Assembly (NCBI RefSeq): GCF_003387575.1
Contig: NZ_QUAB01000024.1
Span: 1-35,763, forward strand
DNA length: 35,763 nucleotides
Reading direction: 5' to 3'
Origin: Microbacterium bovistercoris
Lineage (GTDB): Bacteria; Actinomycetota; Actinomycetes; Actinomycetales; Microbacteriaceae
The position numbers and the translations under genes were made by a program. A model generated the notes under the pieces. The model was not told the origin of the DNA. It made no database searches and saw nothing but the letters and a program-made list of their open reading frames with translations. This document shows, piece by piece, positions 1 to 7,115 of the stretch. The number at the start of each line of letters is the position of its first letter. Within the stretch, counting starts at the first letter, position 1.

Positions 1-393
1 GGCCGCGGCGGGGACGGCTGCGGCCGGGACGGCTGCGGCGGCCGCCGCCGGGGCGACGGGAGCCGGAACTGTGGCGGCAACAGCAGCCGGAGGCCACGGG
101 TCGCCGCCGGCGACTCGGGGCAGGCCGCGACGCAGCGCACCACCGGCCACGGCAGCGGATGCTCCGGCGGCCCGGGCGTCCGCGGTCGAGAGCTCCGCGG
201 CGGCAGAGGCCACGGCGTCCTGCGGCGCGTGCTCAGCTGTTGGGAGGTCGGCGACGACCGAGGCGCCGACTGCGGTCTCCGCGATCGGGGCCGCCGCAAC
301 GGGGGCCTCAGCGACCTCGACGGTGACACCCGGAGGCCAGGGCTCGCCGCCCTTCACCCGCGGCAGTCCCCGGCGCAGCATCCTCTCCGCCAT
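1..393 (-). CDS. Partial Ala/Pro-rich protein, N-terminal part only
   Basis: The start is ATG at 391-393 with a GGAAGAAG Shine-Dalgarno about 10 bases upstream, 5 bp after the etfA stop, so it is probably the third gene of the etfBA operon. The frame is open to the window edge (131 residues visible). Two copies of a motif RRGLPRVxGGxPWPP lie near residues 7-21 and 94-108. They are separated by an Ala/Val-rich low-complexity linker. After the second copy the chain turns into AAAVP-type repeats encoded by a 15-bp tandem repeat at 11-38. No catalytic domain is visible. By position it could be a redox partner or membrane reductase with a long N-terminal linker, but that is a guess. The frame reads as protein with a proper start, whereas the opposite-strand frames look like composition artefacts. 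Confidence 0.6.
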   Translation of the reverse strand, partial: MAERMLRRGLPRVKGGEPWPPGVTVEVAEAPVAAAPIAETAVGASVVADLPTAEHAPQDAVASAAAELSTADARAAGASAAVAGGALRRGLPRVAGGDPWPPAAVAATVPAPVAPAAAAAAVPAAAVPAAA

Positions 394-398
394 CGCGA

Positions 399-1373
399 CT
401 ACTTCTTCCGCGCTTCGAGCGCCTCGATCAACTGCGGGACGACCGTGAACACATCGCCCACGATGCCGAAGTCGGCGATGTCGAAGATGGGTGCGTCGCC
501 GTCCTTGTTGATCGCGACGATGGTCTTCGCCGTCTGCATGCCCGCACGGTGCTGGATCGCCCCGGAGATGCCGAGGGCCACGTAGAGCTGCGGAGACACC
601 GAGACGCCGGTCTGGCCGACCTGGTGCGCGTAGGGGATGTAGCCGGCGTCGACCGCGGCGCGCGACGCGCCGATCGCGGCGCCCAGCGCGTCGGCGAGCT
701 GCTCGACGAGCACGAACTGCTCCTTCGACCCGAGTCCGCGCCCGCCGGAGACGACCTTGGCCGCACCGCGCAGGTCGGGGCGGGACGAGGTCTGCTCGAC
801 GGCGTCGACCGGGCCGGCCGTCGCTGCGACAGCTCCGGATGCGGTGACGGTGAGCGCCTCTGTGGCTGCCGAAGCGGCCTCGGCACGGGCATCGACTGCA
901 CCGAGGCGCACGGTGATCACCGGAGCACCGAACGTCGGAGCGGACTGGGTGAGGAACGATCCTCCGAACACCGAGTGGTGCGCCACGACGCCCTCATCAT
1001 CACGGGAGACACCGACGGCGTCGACCGACAGGGCGAGCTTCTCGCGCACCGCGAGGCGCCCGGCGACGTCGCGCCCGGCAATCGAGTTCGAGATGAGCAC
1101 GGCGTCGGGCTGCACCTGCGCGTAGGCGGCCTGCAGCGCATCGACGATCGGCACGGTCAGCGAGTCGGCGTCGCCCTCGGCCGTGAGCACGGCCTGCGCG
1201 CCCATGGTCGCGGAGGCCTCAGCCGCAGCCGGCGTTCCGCCGACGACCAGCACGACGGGCGCCCCGATCTGCGCAGCGGCGCCGATGAGGCCGGCGGTGC
1301 TGCCGGCGAGTTCGCCGGAAGGCTCCAGGTCGGCGAGGACGAGGATCGGGTTCGCGGGATAAGCCATGGTCAC
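399..1373 (-). CDS. etfA: Electron transfer flavoprotein subunit alpha
   Basis: FAD-binding alpha subunit of ETF, which takes electrons from acyl-CoA dehydrogenases and passes them toward the quinone pool. The 324-residue length is normal. The N-terminal half is the ETF fold. The C-terminal FAD domain shows the family signature: [12 protein letters not shown], then [13 protein letters not shown], then [17 protein letters not shown] and [20 protein letters not shown]. The GTG start at 1373 overlaps the etfB stop by 4 bases (GTGA); an ATG two codons later (1367) is an alternative and gives the common MAYPANP start. The gene is cotranscribed with etfB. Acyl-CoA dehydrogenase, enoyl-CoA hydratase and thiolase genes nearby fit its role in fatty and branched-chain acyl-CoA oxidation. 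Confidence 0.96.
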   Translation of the reverse strand: MTMAYPANPILVLADLEPSGELAGSTAGLIGAAAQIGAPVVLVVGGTPAAAEASATMGAQAVLTAEGDADSLTVPIVDALQAAYAQVQPDAVLISNSIAGRDVAGRLAVREKLALSVDAVGVSRDDEGVVAHHSVFGGSFLTQSAPTFGAPVITVRLGAVDARAEAASAATEALTVTASGAVAATAGPVDAVEQTSSRPDLRGAAKVVSGGRGLGSKEQFVLVEQLADALGAAIGASRAAVDAGYIPYAHQVGQTGVSVSPQLYVALGISGAIQHRAGMQTAKTIVAINKDGDAPIFDIADFGIVGDVFTVVPQLIEALEARKK

Positions 1374-2143
1374 ACCAGCCTGTTCTGCACGAGGAACTCC
1401 GCCAGCTGCGTGCCGGCGTCACCCTCATCGACGATCTTCACGCCCGCCGCCCGCGGAGGCTTCTCGGACACCGTGGTCATGATCGCGCGAGGGGCCGCGG
1501 CCGGGTCGGCGGAGACGCCGAGGTCGTGGAGCGAGAGCACCTCGAGGGGCTTCTTCTTCGCGGCCATGATGCCCTTGAAGTTCGGGAAGCGGGCATCCGG
1601 CAGAGCCTCGGTGATCGAGATGACCGCCGGCAGCGGCGCGGTGACCTGCTGGTTGCCGGCATCCGCGGCGCGCGTGCCGGCGACCTGGCCCTCGCTGATC
1701 TCGACGGCGCTGAGCGCAGTGGCCTGCGCGTAGCCGAGGTGCTCGGCGAGCATCGCGGGGATCACGCCGCCCGAGCCGTCGGTGGACAGGTTGCCGGTGA
1801 TCACCAGGTCGGGTTCACCGCGACGGATGGCCGCAGCGAGCGCCTCGGCGGTGAGCGTCAGGTCGGCTCCGCGCAGGTCCTCGTCGACGACGTGCACCGC
1901 GGATGCCGCACCGATCGCCAGAGCGCGGCGCACGGAGGCCGTGGCGGACTCGGGAGACATCGACAGCGCGACCACCTCGGTGCCGGCGTTCTTGTCGGCG
2001 TACGCGAGAGCCACCTCGAGCGCGCGCTCGGTGATCTCGTCGAGCACCATGTCGCCGCCTCGATCTGCGAGCCCCGTCTCGAGGTCCAGCTTGCGGTCGC
2101 CGTAGGTGTCGGGCACTTCCTTCACCAGGACGTAGATCTTCAT
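1370..2143 (-). CDS. etfB: Electron transfer flavoprotein subunit beta
   Basis: AMP-binding beta subunit of ETF, 257 residues, cytoplasmic partner of EtfA. It begins MKIYVLVKEVPDTYGDRKLD, the usual FixA/EtfB N-terminus. It carries DLVITGNLSTDGSGGVIPAMLAEHLGY-type nucleotide-binding sequence near residues 113-140 and the PNFKGIMAAKKKPLE recognition-loop region near 188-202, where EtfB contacts dehydrogenases. The ATG at 2143 has a strong GAGGAGG ribosome site. It is first in the etfBA operon and diverges from the MarR gene at 2251. A promoter with a 17-bp spacer lies at 2167-2195, overlapping one of two 9-bp direct repeats. Confidence 0.96.
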   Translation of the reverse strand: MKIYVLVKEVPDTYGDRKLDLETGLADRGGDMVLDEITERALEVALAYADKNAGTEVVALSMSPESATASVRRALAIGAASAVHVVDEDLRGADLTLTAEALAAAIRRGEPDLVITGNLSTDGSGGVIPAMLAEHLGYAQATALSAVEISEGQVAGTRAADAGNQQVTAPLPAVISITEALPDARFPNFKGIMAAKKKPLEVLSLHDLGVSADPAAAPRAIMTTVSEKPPRAAGVKIVDEGDAGTQLAEFLVQNRLV

Positions 2144-2166
2144 CGAGCCTCCTCACGCCTGACACG

Positions 2167-2195
2167 ATCCTAGCGGGAGGCGCGCTGAAATTGAA
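2167..2195 (-). promoter_or_regulatory. Putative etfBA promoter
   Basis: On the minus strand TTCAAT (2190-2195) and TAGGAT (2167-2172) are separated by 17 bp and end 23 bp before the etfB start. The -10 box fits the TANNNT form well and the -35 is moderate. The -35 box overlaps the left TGAAATTGA repeat, so a regulator bound there would compete with RNA polymerase. Confidence 0.5.
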
Positions 2196-2216
2196 TTCCA
2201 TCAACCATGAAATTGA
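2186..2216. promoter_or_regulatory. Paired TGAAATTGA direct repeats between etfB and marR
   Basis: TGAAATTGA occurs at 2186-2194 and again at 2208-2216, start to start 22 bp, or two helical turns. Between them a small inverted repeat TTGA-ATTCCA-TCAA is visible. The stretch is strikingly AT-rich for this genome and sits between two divergent promoters. Binding by the adjacent MarR protein is an inference. Confidence 0.45.
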
Positions 2217-2238
2217 GTACCAACTACGCGGCACCCAG

Positions 2239-2244
2239 TAACTT
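2239..2244 (+). promoter_or_regulatory. Leaderless -10 box of the MarR gene
   Basis: TAACTT lies exactly 6 bases before the ATG at 2251 and no Shine-Dalgarno is present, so transcription should begin at or next to the start codon. The same TANNNT-N6-ATG layout recurs at 3454, 13972, 15901 and 24423. Confidence 0.5.
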
Positions 2245-2250
2245 AGATGC

Positions 2251-2784
2251 ATGGCGAACCGCCCCCTGCCGATCGACCCCCTCGCCGAGGCGAGGAGGCA
2301 ATGGCTCGCGCACGGCTGGACCGAGGCCGCCGACGGCATGGCCGTCGTCACGTCCGTCATGCGCGCCCAGCAGCTGCTGCTGGCGCGGGTGGATGCCACG
2401 CTCAAGCCGTTCCGGCTCACCTTCGCCCGCTACGAGGTGCTGCGCCTGCTCGCCTTCACGCGCACCGGATCGATGCCGCTGTCGAGCATCGTCGCGCGCC
2501 TGCAGGTGCACCCGACCAGCCTTTCCAGCACCGCGGAGCGATTGGTGCGCGACGGTCTGGCGCTGCGCGAGCCGCATCCGCACGACGGCCGAGCGGCCCT
2601 GCTGTCGCTGACGGATGCCGGGCGCGACCTCGTCTCGCGCGCGACGGACGCGCTGAACGACGAGGTCTTCTCCCGACCGGGCCTGACCTCGGAGGACGCC
2701 TCCGACCTGGTCTCGATCGTCGCCCGGCTGCGCAAGAACGCCGGCGACTTCGCCGACCCCCGCCCGGTGCCCGACCCGCTCTGA
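2251..2784 (+). CDS. MarR family transcriptional regulator
   Basis: DNA-binding regulator of 177 residues, somewhat longer than the usual 140-160 because of an N-terminal arm. The winged helix-turn-helix spans about residues 50-115: FARYEVLRLLAF, then PLSSIVARLQVHPTSLSSTAERLVRDGL (recognition helix), then the wing REPHPHDGRAALLSLTDAGR, a classic MarR signature. Flanking helices form the dimer interface. It diverges from etfBA, and the paired TGAAATTGA repeats in between are candidate operators, so it may control etfBA and itself. The ligand cannot be read from sequence; an acyl-CoA or aromatic compound would fit the context. There is no ribosome site and a -10 box lies 6 bases before ATG, suggesting a leaderless mRNA. 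Confidence 0.9.
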   Translation: MANRPLPIDPLAEARRQWLAHGWTEAADGMAVVTSVMRAQQLLLARVDATLKPFRLTFARYEVLRLLAFTRTGSMPLSSIVARLQVHPTSLSSTAERLVRDGLALREPHPHDGRAALLSLTDAGRDLVSRATDALNDEVFSRPGLTSEDASDLVSIVARLRKNAGDFADPRPVPDPL

Positions 2785-2818
2785 TGGCGTCGTCTCCCCG
2801 CCCTCCCCGCTCTCACCC

Positions 2819-2887
2819 GCGAGAAACGCCTCGCGGCGCGAGAAACGCGGTGCGCGGGCGTTTCTCGCGCCTCCAGACGTTTCTCGC
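2819..2887. repeat. 69-bp nested palindrome, copy 1
   Basis: GCGAGAAACG stands at 2819-2828 and 2838-2847; its exact complement CGTTTCTCGC stands at 2859-2868 and 2878-2887. Arm and spacer lengths read 10-9-10-11-10-9-10, perfectly mirror-symmetric, with all 20 arm pairs matching. It fills the gap between the MarR and SRPBCC genes. No T-tract follows, so it looks more like a REP-type element than a simple terminator. A diverged copy with the same layout lies at 3370-3438. Confidence 0.75.
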
Positions 2888-2893
2888 GGGGGC

Positions 2894-3355
2894 GTGATGG
2901 CGTCGTTCGTGCTGGAGCGGGTCGTGCCGGCAGCGCCGGGGGAGGTCTTCGACGTGTCGCTCGACGTCGGGCTGCATGTCGACTCGCAGAGGTCCCACGG
3001 CGAGCGCGTCGCCGGCGGCCCGACCTCGGGAACGCTCACCGAGGGCGACCGCATCACGTGGAGCGCCCGGCACTTCGGCGTGCGGTTCCGGATGACCTCG
3101 CTCGTCTACGACGTCGATCGGCCGCACCGGTTCCGCGACCGGCAGGTGCGCGGCCCGTTCGCGCAGTTCCAGCACACGCACGAGTTCTCGCCTGCGCCGG
3201 GCGGAACGCTCATGCGCGACGAGATCGTCTTCCGCTCCCCGTTCTGGATCCTGGGCCGCACCGTCGACGCCCTGATCATGCGTCGTCATCTGATCCGCGT
3301 GATCACCGAGCGCAACGACGGCATCAGCGCACACTTCTCCGGCCCCGACGCCTGA
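2894..3355 (+). CDS. SRPBCC family protein (Bet v1/START-like fold)
   Basis: A 153-residue cytoplasmic protein of the SRPBCC superfamily, which folds as a helix-grip barrel binding small hydrophobic ligands. Signs are the opening VLERVVPAAPGEVFDVSLDV, the middle strand segment GTLTEGDRITWSARHFGVRFRMTSLVYDVDRPHRFRDRQVRGPFAQFQHTHEF, and the C-terminal helix around residues 118-145. The start is GTG 2894 or, equally plausible, the next codon ATG 2897. No ligand or reaction can be assigned. It is flanked on both sides by copies of the 69-bp nested palindrome (2819-2887 and 3370-3438). Confidence 0.8.
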   Translation: MMASFVLERVVPAAPGEVFDVSLDVGLHVDSQRSHGERVAGGPTSGTLTEGDRITWSARHFGVRFRMTSLVYDVDRPHRFRDRQVRGPFAQFQHTHEFSPAPGGTLMRDEIVFRSPFWILGRTVDALIMRRHLIRVITERNDGISAHFSGPDA

Positions 3356-3369
3356 CACGTCCTCCGCCC

Positions 3370-3438
3370 GTGAGAAACGCCTCCCGGCATGGGAAACGGC
3401 GCAGGAGCACGTTTTTCATCCCGGGAGGCCTTTCGCAC
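3370..3438. repeat. 69-bp nested palindrome, copy 2 (diverged)
   Basis: Arms are GTGAGAAACG (3370-3379), ATGGGAAACG (3389-3398), CGTTTTTCAT (3410-3419) and CCTTTCGCAC (3429-3438). The spacing is again 10-9-10-11-10-9-10. Outer and inner arms each pair 8 of 10; both inner mismatches would be G-U pairs in RNA. The identical layout with a changed sequence, one gene away from copy 1, argues for a real repeat family. Confidence 0.65.
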
Positions 3439-3453
3439 GGATCGGTGCGCGCC

Positions 3454-3459
3454 TAGGGT
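3454..3459 (+). promoter_or_regulatory. Leaderless -10 box of the DUF1905/YdeI gene
   Basis: TAGGGT lies 6 bases before ATG 3466, with no Shine-Dalgarno. This is the same arrangement as the MarR gene. Confidence 0.45.
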
Positions 3460-3465
3460 GGCGGG

Positions 3466-3909
3466 ATGAGCGAGTTGAGACTGCACACCACGCTTCAGCC
3501 GATGGGGCCCGCCGGTGCGATCGTGCTCGATGACGAGCAGGTCGCGGTCCTGAGCAGCGCCAAGGCGTTCCCGGTCACCGTGACAATCGCGGATCGCACC
3601 GCCCGGCTGCGCCTTTCGCGGATGGGCGGCCAGAACCTCATCGGGTTCAGCAAGGCCGTGCGTGAGGAGATGGCCGTCGAGCTCGGCGACGAATTCGATG
3701 TCGTCATCGCGCCCGACACCGCAGAGCGCACGGTCGAGATCCCTCAGGAGCTCGCCGATGCTCTGGCATCCGACCCCGCCATCCGCGCCGAGTTCGAGAC
3801 CCTGTCGTACTCGCGCCGTAAGGAGATGGCACGTTCCATCGCCGAGGCGAAGCAGGAGGCCACCCGCGAGCGCCGTCTGCAGAAGGCGCTCGACGAGCTG
3901 CGCGGCTGA
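3466..3909 (+). CDS. DUF1905 / YdeI-type (OmpD-associated-like) protein
   Basis: A 147-residue soluble protein. Residues 1-85 match the DUF1905 small barrel, with the segment GPAGAIVLDDEQVAVLSSAKAFPVTVTIADRTARLRLSRMGGQNLIGFSKAVREEM and VELGDEFDVVI. The C-terminal 60 residues hold the YdeI/OmpD-associated helical motif, seen as ELADALASDPAIRAEFETLSYSRRKEMARSIAEAKQEATRERRLQKAL. Such proteins are often annotated as bacteriocin-protection or stress proteins, but their biochemical role is unsettled. It is convergent with the Imm5-like gene, with only 5 bp between the stop codons. The start is supported by a TAGGGT -10 box six bases upstream. Confidence 0.85.
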   Translation: MSELRLHTTLQPMGPAGAIVLDDEQVAVLSSAKAFPVTVTIADRTARLRLSRMGGQNLIGFSKAVREEMAVELGDEFDVVIAPDTAERTVEIPQELADALASDPAIRAEFETLSYSRRKEMARSIAEAKQEATRERRLQKALDELRG

Positions 3910-3914
3910 CCGGA

Positions 3915-4364
3915 TCAGTCGCCGTCGTAGACGTAGTGCTCGAAACGCGGCGGGATCTGCGCGCGCTGCCACGCCAGCTCCTCATCGCGGCGCTCGCGGT
4001 CGCCGGGGAACGCCTTGGCCGTATGCCGCGGCACCTGCCGTGCATGCGCCGCCATGTGCGCGACGCCCGCCGCCTGCCCGCACACCCGGGCGGCGGCCAC
4101 GGCCGCAGCATCCGTCGCCTCCCGCGCCGCAGCGTGGCAGGCGAACGCCCAGTTCCGCACGTCGTCGATGTCCATCTCGCCCCGCAGGAACGCGTACGCG
4201 GCATCCAGCGCCGCCCGCGGGCGCTGGTCGGACGGATGCTCGGCGAGGAACATCGGCAGCATCCGCTCGGCGCACGCCAGCGTCCACGCCACCAGCTCCC
4301 GCCGATCCTCCTCGGAGAGCTTCAGATCCGCGTCATCCGGTGCGGTCTCTGCGGTGCTGCTCAT
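3915..4364 (-). CDS. Imm5-like putative immunity protein
   Basis: A 149-residue, mostly helical protein matching the putative immunity protein (Imm5-like) family. It has an opening helix [17 protein letters not shown], the hallmark [22 protein letters not shown], then [44 protein letters not shown], and a charged tail rich in Arg and Trp. Family members are named from polymorphic-toxin immunity screens. No toxin gene is adjacent here, so a solitary defensive gene or another role is possible. ATG 4364 overlaps the enoyl-CoA hydratase stop by 4 bases (ATGA), so it is translated from that gene's mRNA. Longer upstream extensions would run through the hydratase and are not credible. Confidence 0.75.
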   Translation of the reverse strand: MSSTAETAPDDADLKLSEEDRRELVAWTLACAERMLPMFLAEHPSDQRPRAALDAAYAFLRGEMDIDDVRNWAFACHAAAREATDAAAVAAARVCGQAAGVAHMAAHARQVPRHTAKAFPGDRERRDEELAWQRAQIPPRFEHYVYDGD

Positions 4365-5137
4365 CGGTGCACGAAGTCCGGCTCGCGCTTCTCGCGGAAG
4401 GCGGCCATGCCCTCCTTCTGATCCGCGGTGTCGAACAGGGCGGCGAACTGCGCACGCTCCACCTCGAGACCCTCCGTCAGCGGCGTCTCCATCGCGGCAT
4501 CCAGCGTCGCCTTCGCCGCGTAGACCGAAGGCAGTGACTTCGAGGCGATCGTGTCGGCGAGCTTCGTCGTCTCGGCGAGCAGGTCGGATGCGGGCACGAC
4601 GCGCGAGACCAGCCCGATGCGCTCGGCCTCCTCGGCCTTCACGAGCCGGCCGGAGAGCACGAGTTCGGCGGCCTTGTAGTAGCCGACCGCGCGGATCAGG
4701 CGCTGCGTGCCGCCCATGCCCGGGATGACGCCGAGGTTGATCTCCGGCTGCCCGAACACCGCATTGTCGCCGGCGAGGATGATGTCGCACATCATCGCGA
4801 GCTCGCAGCCTCCGCCCAGCGCGTAGCCCGAGACCGCGGCGATGACCGGGGTGCGCACGGCGGCGAAGTCGCGCCACGCGCCGAAGTGGTCGGTGCCGAT
4901 CATGTCGGCGGAGGTCATTCCCTCCATCTCCTTGATGTCGGCGCCGGCCGCGAAAGCCTTCTCGGATCCGGTGACGACGATGGCGCCGATTCCGGCATCC
5001 GCGTCGAAGGCGACGGCGGCCGCCGTGACCTCCTCGGCCACCCGGCTGTTCAGAGCGTTCAGCGCCTGCGGCCTGTTGAGGGTGATCCAGCCCACCCGTC
5101 CTCGCTGGTCCACGAGGATCGTCTCGTACTCGGTCAT
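4361..5137 (-). CDS. Enoyl-CoA hydratase
   Basis: Crotonase-family hydratase of 258 residues that adds water to 2-enoyl-CoA in beta-oxidation or branched-chain catabolism. The oxyanion-hole regions [12 protein letters not shown] (residues 60-71) and [16 protein letters not shown] are present. Both catalytic glutamates are visible: Glu112 in [11 protein letters not shown] and Glu132 in [20 protein letters not shown]. The tail ends [10 protein letters not shown] as in short-chain hydratases. The start has GGAGGGAGC upstream. It could supply the missing hydration step of the mmsA operon pathway (methacrylyl-CoA) or serve general beta-oxidation. Its stop overlaps the start of the Imm5-like gene. 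Confidence 0.93.
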   Translation of the reverse strand: MTEYETILVDQRGRVGWITLNRPQALNALNSRVAEEVTAAAVAFDADAGIGAIVVTGSEKAFAAGADIKEMEGMTSADMIGTDHFGAWRDFAAVRTPVIAAVSGYALGGGCELAMMCDIILAGDNAVFGQPEINLGVIPGMGGTQRLIRAVGYYKAAELVLSGRLVKAEEAERIGLVSRVVPASDLLAETTKLADTIASKSLPSVYAAKATLDAAMETPLTEGLEVERAQFAALFDTADQKEGMAAFREKREPDFVHR

Positions 5138-5252
5138 GGATGCTCCCTCCGCCGCTTCATCGCGGTCACTCCAGTATCCCAGGTGCTCGGGATGGCATCG
5201 CGCGCCTGTGACGCGGTGCTGAAGCGCCCGTTCGACTGCGGGGTGGGCTGCC

Positions 5253-5654
5253 TTAGTTAGTGTTAGCGCGGCTTCGTCGTCTTACGGGCAACGCCGACGC
5301 GAAAGCCCCGCACAGGAGGATGACCACAGTTGTGGGCACGCTCGGCCGCGGGACTGGCGCGAGGGGAGCCGTCGCGACGACCAGGTATCCGGTCACCGCG
5401 GCGAGTGCACCTACGGCGATGACGACCGCGCTCCGACCGACGGAGACCCGACTGCCGCGAAGCACGCGAGCGGCAACCAACGCCACGAGAGCTCCGAGGA
5501 TGAAGCCCGCGACTGCGCCGTGGACGGCGGCCATCAACGTCGCTACAACCGCGTAGTCCCGATGGGTGTCGTAGTCGAGGAGGAAGACCATCCCCGCACC
5601 GATACCCCCGGCCAAGAAGCCGAAGACGACGCCTAGGGGCACGAAGCTACGCAT
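5253..5654 (-). CDS. Small integral membrane protein, function unknown
   Basis: A 133-residue hydrophobic protein with about four predicted membrane spans: residues 5-27 ([20 protein letters not shown]), 36-63, 75-96 and 106-122. It ends in a short basic tail [14 protein letters not shown] 5654 follows the secreted-protein gene by 27 bp, so the two are very likely cotranscribed. I do not recognise a named family. A secreted product followed by a small multi-span protein resembles bacteriocin/immunity or secretion-helper pairs, but no motif proves that. Base composition is lower in GC than the neighbours, as in the gene upstream. Confidence 0.7.
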   Translation of the reverse strand: MRSFVPLGVVFGFLAGGIGAGMVFLLDYDTHRDYAVVATLMAAVHGAVAGFILGALVALVAARVLRGSRVSVGRSAVVIAVGALAAVTGYLVVATAPLAPVPRPSVPTTVVILLCGAFASALPVRRRSRANTN

Positions 5655-5681
5655 GCTGGTCGTTCTTTCCGTTTCGTGATG

Positions 5682-6860
5682 TCAGGGTCGATCCGCCTTC
5701 ACTCTGTTCGCCATGTCATTCCACTGAAACCAGGCTCCGGCCTGGTAAGCCGCGTTCCCGCCCAGGTGGAGGGGGAAGTCATTCACGATGAAGGTGTCGA
5801 CCGACTGCCAGATTGACGAGTAGTCGTTCCCATACTGCCCGTACTGGTAAGTGAATGAAATGATCGAGCCTTCACCGTCTATGTGGTTCTCGGTTGCGTA
5901 GAACTGCCAACCCCACCAGTGCGCGACGTCGTAGAAGTCCCCGGCCATCATCACTTCGAAAGGGATGTATCCCGAAGCTCCGAGGGACATGTACAGGGGC
6001 AGGATCTTCCCGTAGCTGGGCCATGCCTTCGGGGCACCCGGCAGCGCGAAATAGCAGTTGAGGCAGTCGTAGAAGTTCTGCTGGATGTCAACCGTGGTCC
6101 AGTTCGAGGTCGAGCCGAGGTTCCACTGCTGTGAGTAACCCCAGTTGGGGTCGAGCAGGACCGGGAACGCCTCAGCATCGTCGAGCTCGACATGTTGCGT
6201 GAGGGTACTCCCTTCCCATGAGTAGCTGGTCTCCAGCGAGTTGCCTTCGCTATCGGTGGCCCACGGTTCTTGGAGGGCGCCATAAACGGAACCGTCTTGC
6301 CCCCTCAGACGGTAAACGTTATTCGAGAACTCGAGCGTTGTACCGTCCGGGACATCGAACGTGTAGCTGTACGAGACCGGAGCATCTGCCGATGCAATCG
6401 CGGTAAGAGTTCTGACGCCGCTCGGCGTGGGTTGAATGTAAGCGGCGACATTAGTTGAGGTCGTCTCGAGCACCTCGAACTGGCCCATTGGCTCCGCGAC
6501 AGAGGTTGCATAATCGACGGTGTACGAGACGCCGTTCGCTAGGAACTGGTCCTGGTACTGAAGGTCCGAGATCTCTACAACAGGGGCCGAAGCGGCGTCG
6601 CCGCCGCGAGCGGCAGGACCGTCCGAAACCTCTACCCGGCTCTGCTCTGTGCCTTGGGTGAGTAGCTCAGGAGTGATGCTGCCGATGACCGCTTGCGGAT
6701 CGAGTATCCCTGGTTCGTCGCCATAGGCGGCACCGGGGACGAGAGACGTGATGAATGCGACACTCGTGGTCGCAAAAGCGAGTGAAGCGAGCGCTCGGGT
6801 GACGCGCGGGCGCGAGTGGTCCCTGCGCGAACAGGAACGACGGTGGTTCGGTCTGTGCAT
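5682..6860 (-). CDS. Secreted protein with conserved DCLNCYF...GAP C-terminal domain
   Basis: A 392-residue exported protein. ATG 6860 has GGAGGG 5 bases upstream, so the longer open frame upstream is not used. A basic N-region (HRPNHRRSCSRRDHSRPR) leads to a hydrophobic core and a likely signal cleavage after AAYG, near residue 48. The middle part has beta-rich segments and ends in EAFPVLLDPNWGYSQQW, a FPVxxDPxW-type motif common in secreted actinobacterial proteins. The C-terminal domain (about 240-392) has YDCLNCYFALPGAPKAWPSY with a close cysteine pair, then aromatic-rich strands and QWNDMANRVKADRP. No enzyme residues can be assigned. GC is visibly lower than in flanking genes, suggesting transfer. 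It is followed at 27 bp by the small membrane protein. Confidence 0.8.
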   Translation of the reverse strand: MHRPNHRRSCSRRDHSRPRVTRALASLAFATTSVAFITSLVPGAAYGDEPGILDPQAVIGSITPELLTQGTEQSRVEVSDGPAARGGDAASAPVVEISDLQYQDQFLANGVSYTVDYATSVAEPMGQFEVLETTSTNVAAYIQPTPSGVRTLTAIASADAPVSYSYTFDVPDGTTLEFSNNVYRLRGQDGSVYGALQEPWATDSEGNSLETSYSWEGSTLTQHVELDDAEAFPVLLDPNWGYSQQWNLGSTSNWTTVDIQQNFYDCLNCYFALPGAPKAWPSYGKILPLYMSLGASGYIPFEVMMAGDFYDVAHWWGWQFYATENHIDGEGSIISFTYQYGQYGNDYSSIWQSVDTFIVNDFPLHLGGNAAYQAGAWFQWNDMANRVKADRP

Positions 6861-6879
6861 TGTGACCCTCCGGAACTTG

Positions 6880-6896
6880 ACCGCGACCTTCGCGGT
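6880..6896. promoter_or_regulatory. Short hairpin in the leader of the secreted-protein gene
   Basis: ACCGCGA (6880-6886) pairs with TCGCGGT (6890-6896) around a 3-base loop, just upstream of the ribosome site of the gene starting at 6860. It could be an operator or a leader hairpin. The rest of 6861-7115 shows no gene and no convincing element. Confidence 0.3.
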
Positions 6897-7115
6897 TGCT
6901 CCAAGTAGACCCGAATTCGTATCCGAGGCGCTGTAGGCACTTTGGGGGACAGCGGCGGTCGACGGGCGGGCACGTTCGGTCGGCGGTGCCCCCAGCAATC
7001 ACCCACGCCGACCAGATCACCGTCGACGGGGACCCCGATCATGCCGAACCCGGTAGGCGTCCGACGCCCAACATGGCCGATGAACGGATCGCGAACAGAG
7101 TAGCGTGCGCAGGCG

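Noticed and set aside
11..38. 15-bp tandem repeat as a non-coding microsatellite
   Set aside because: It lies in a good minus-strand reading frame with start codon and ribosome site and encodes AAAVP-like repeats.
6861..7115. Small gene in the 255-bp gap before mmsB
   Set aside because: Short frames on both strands lack a ribosome site and coding character.
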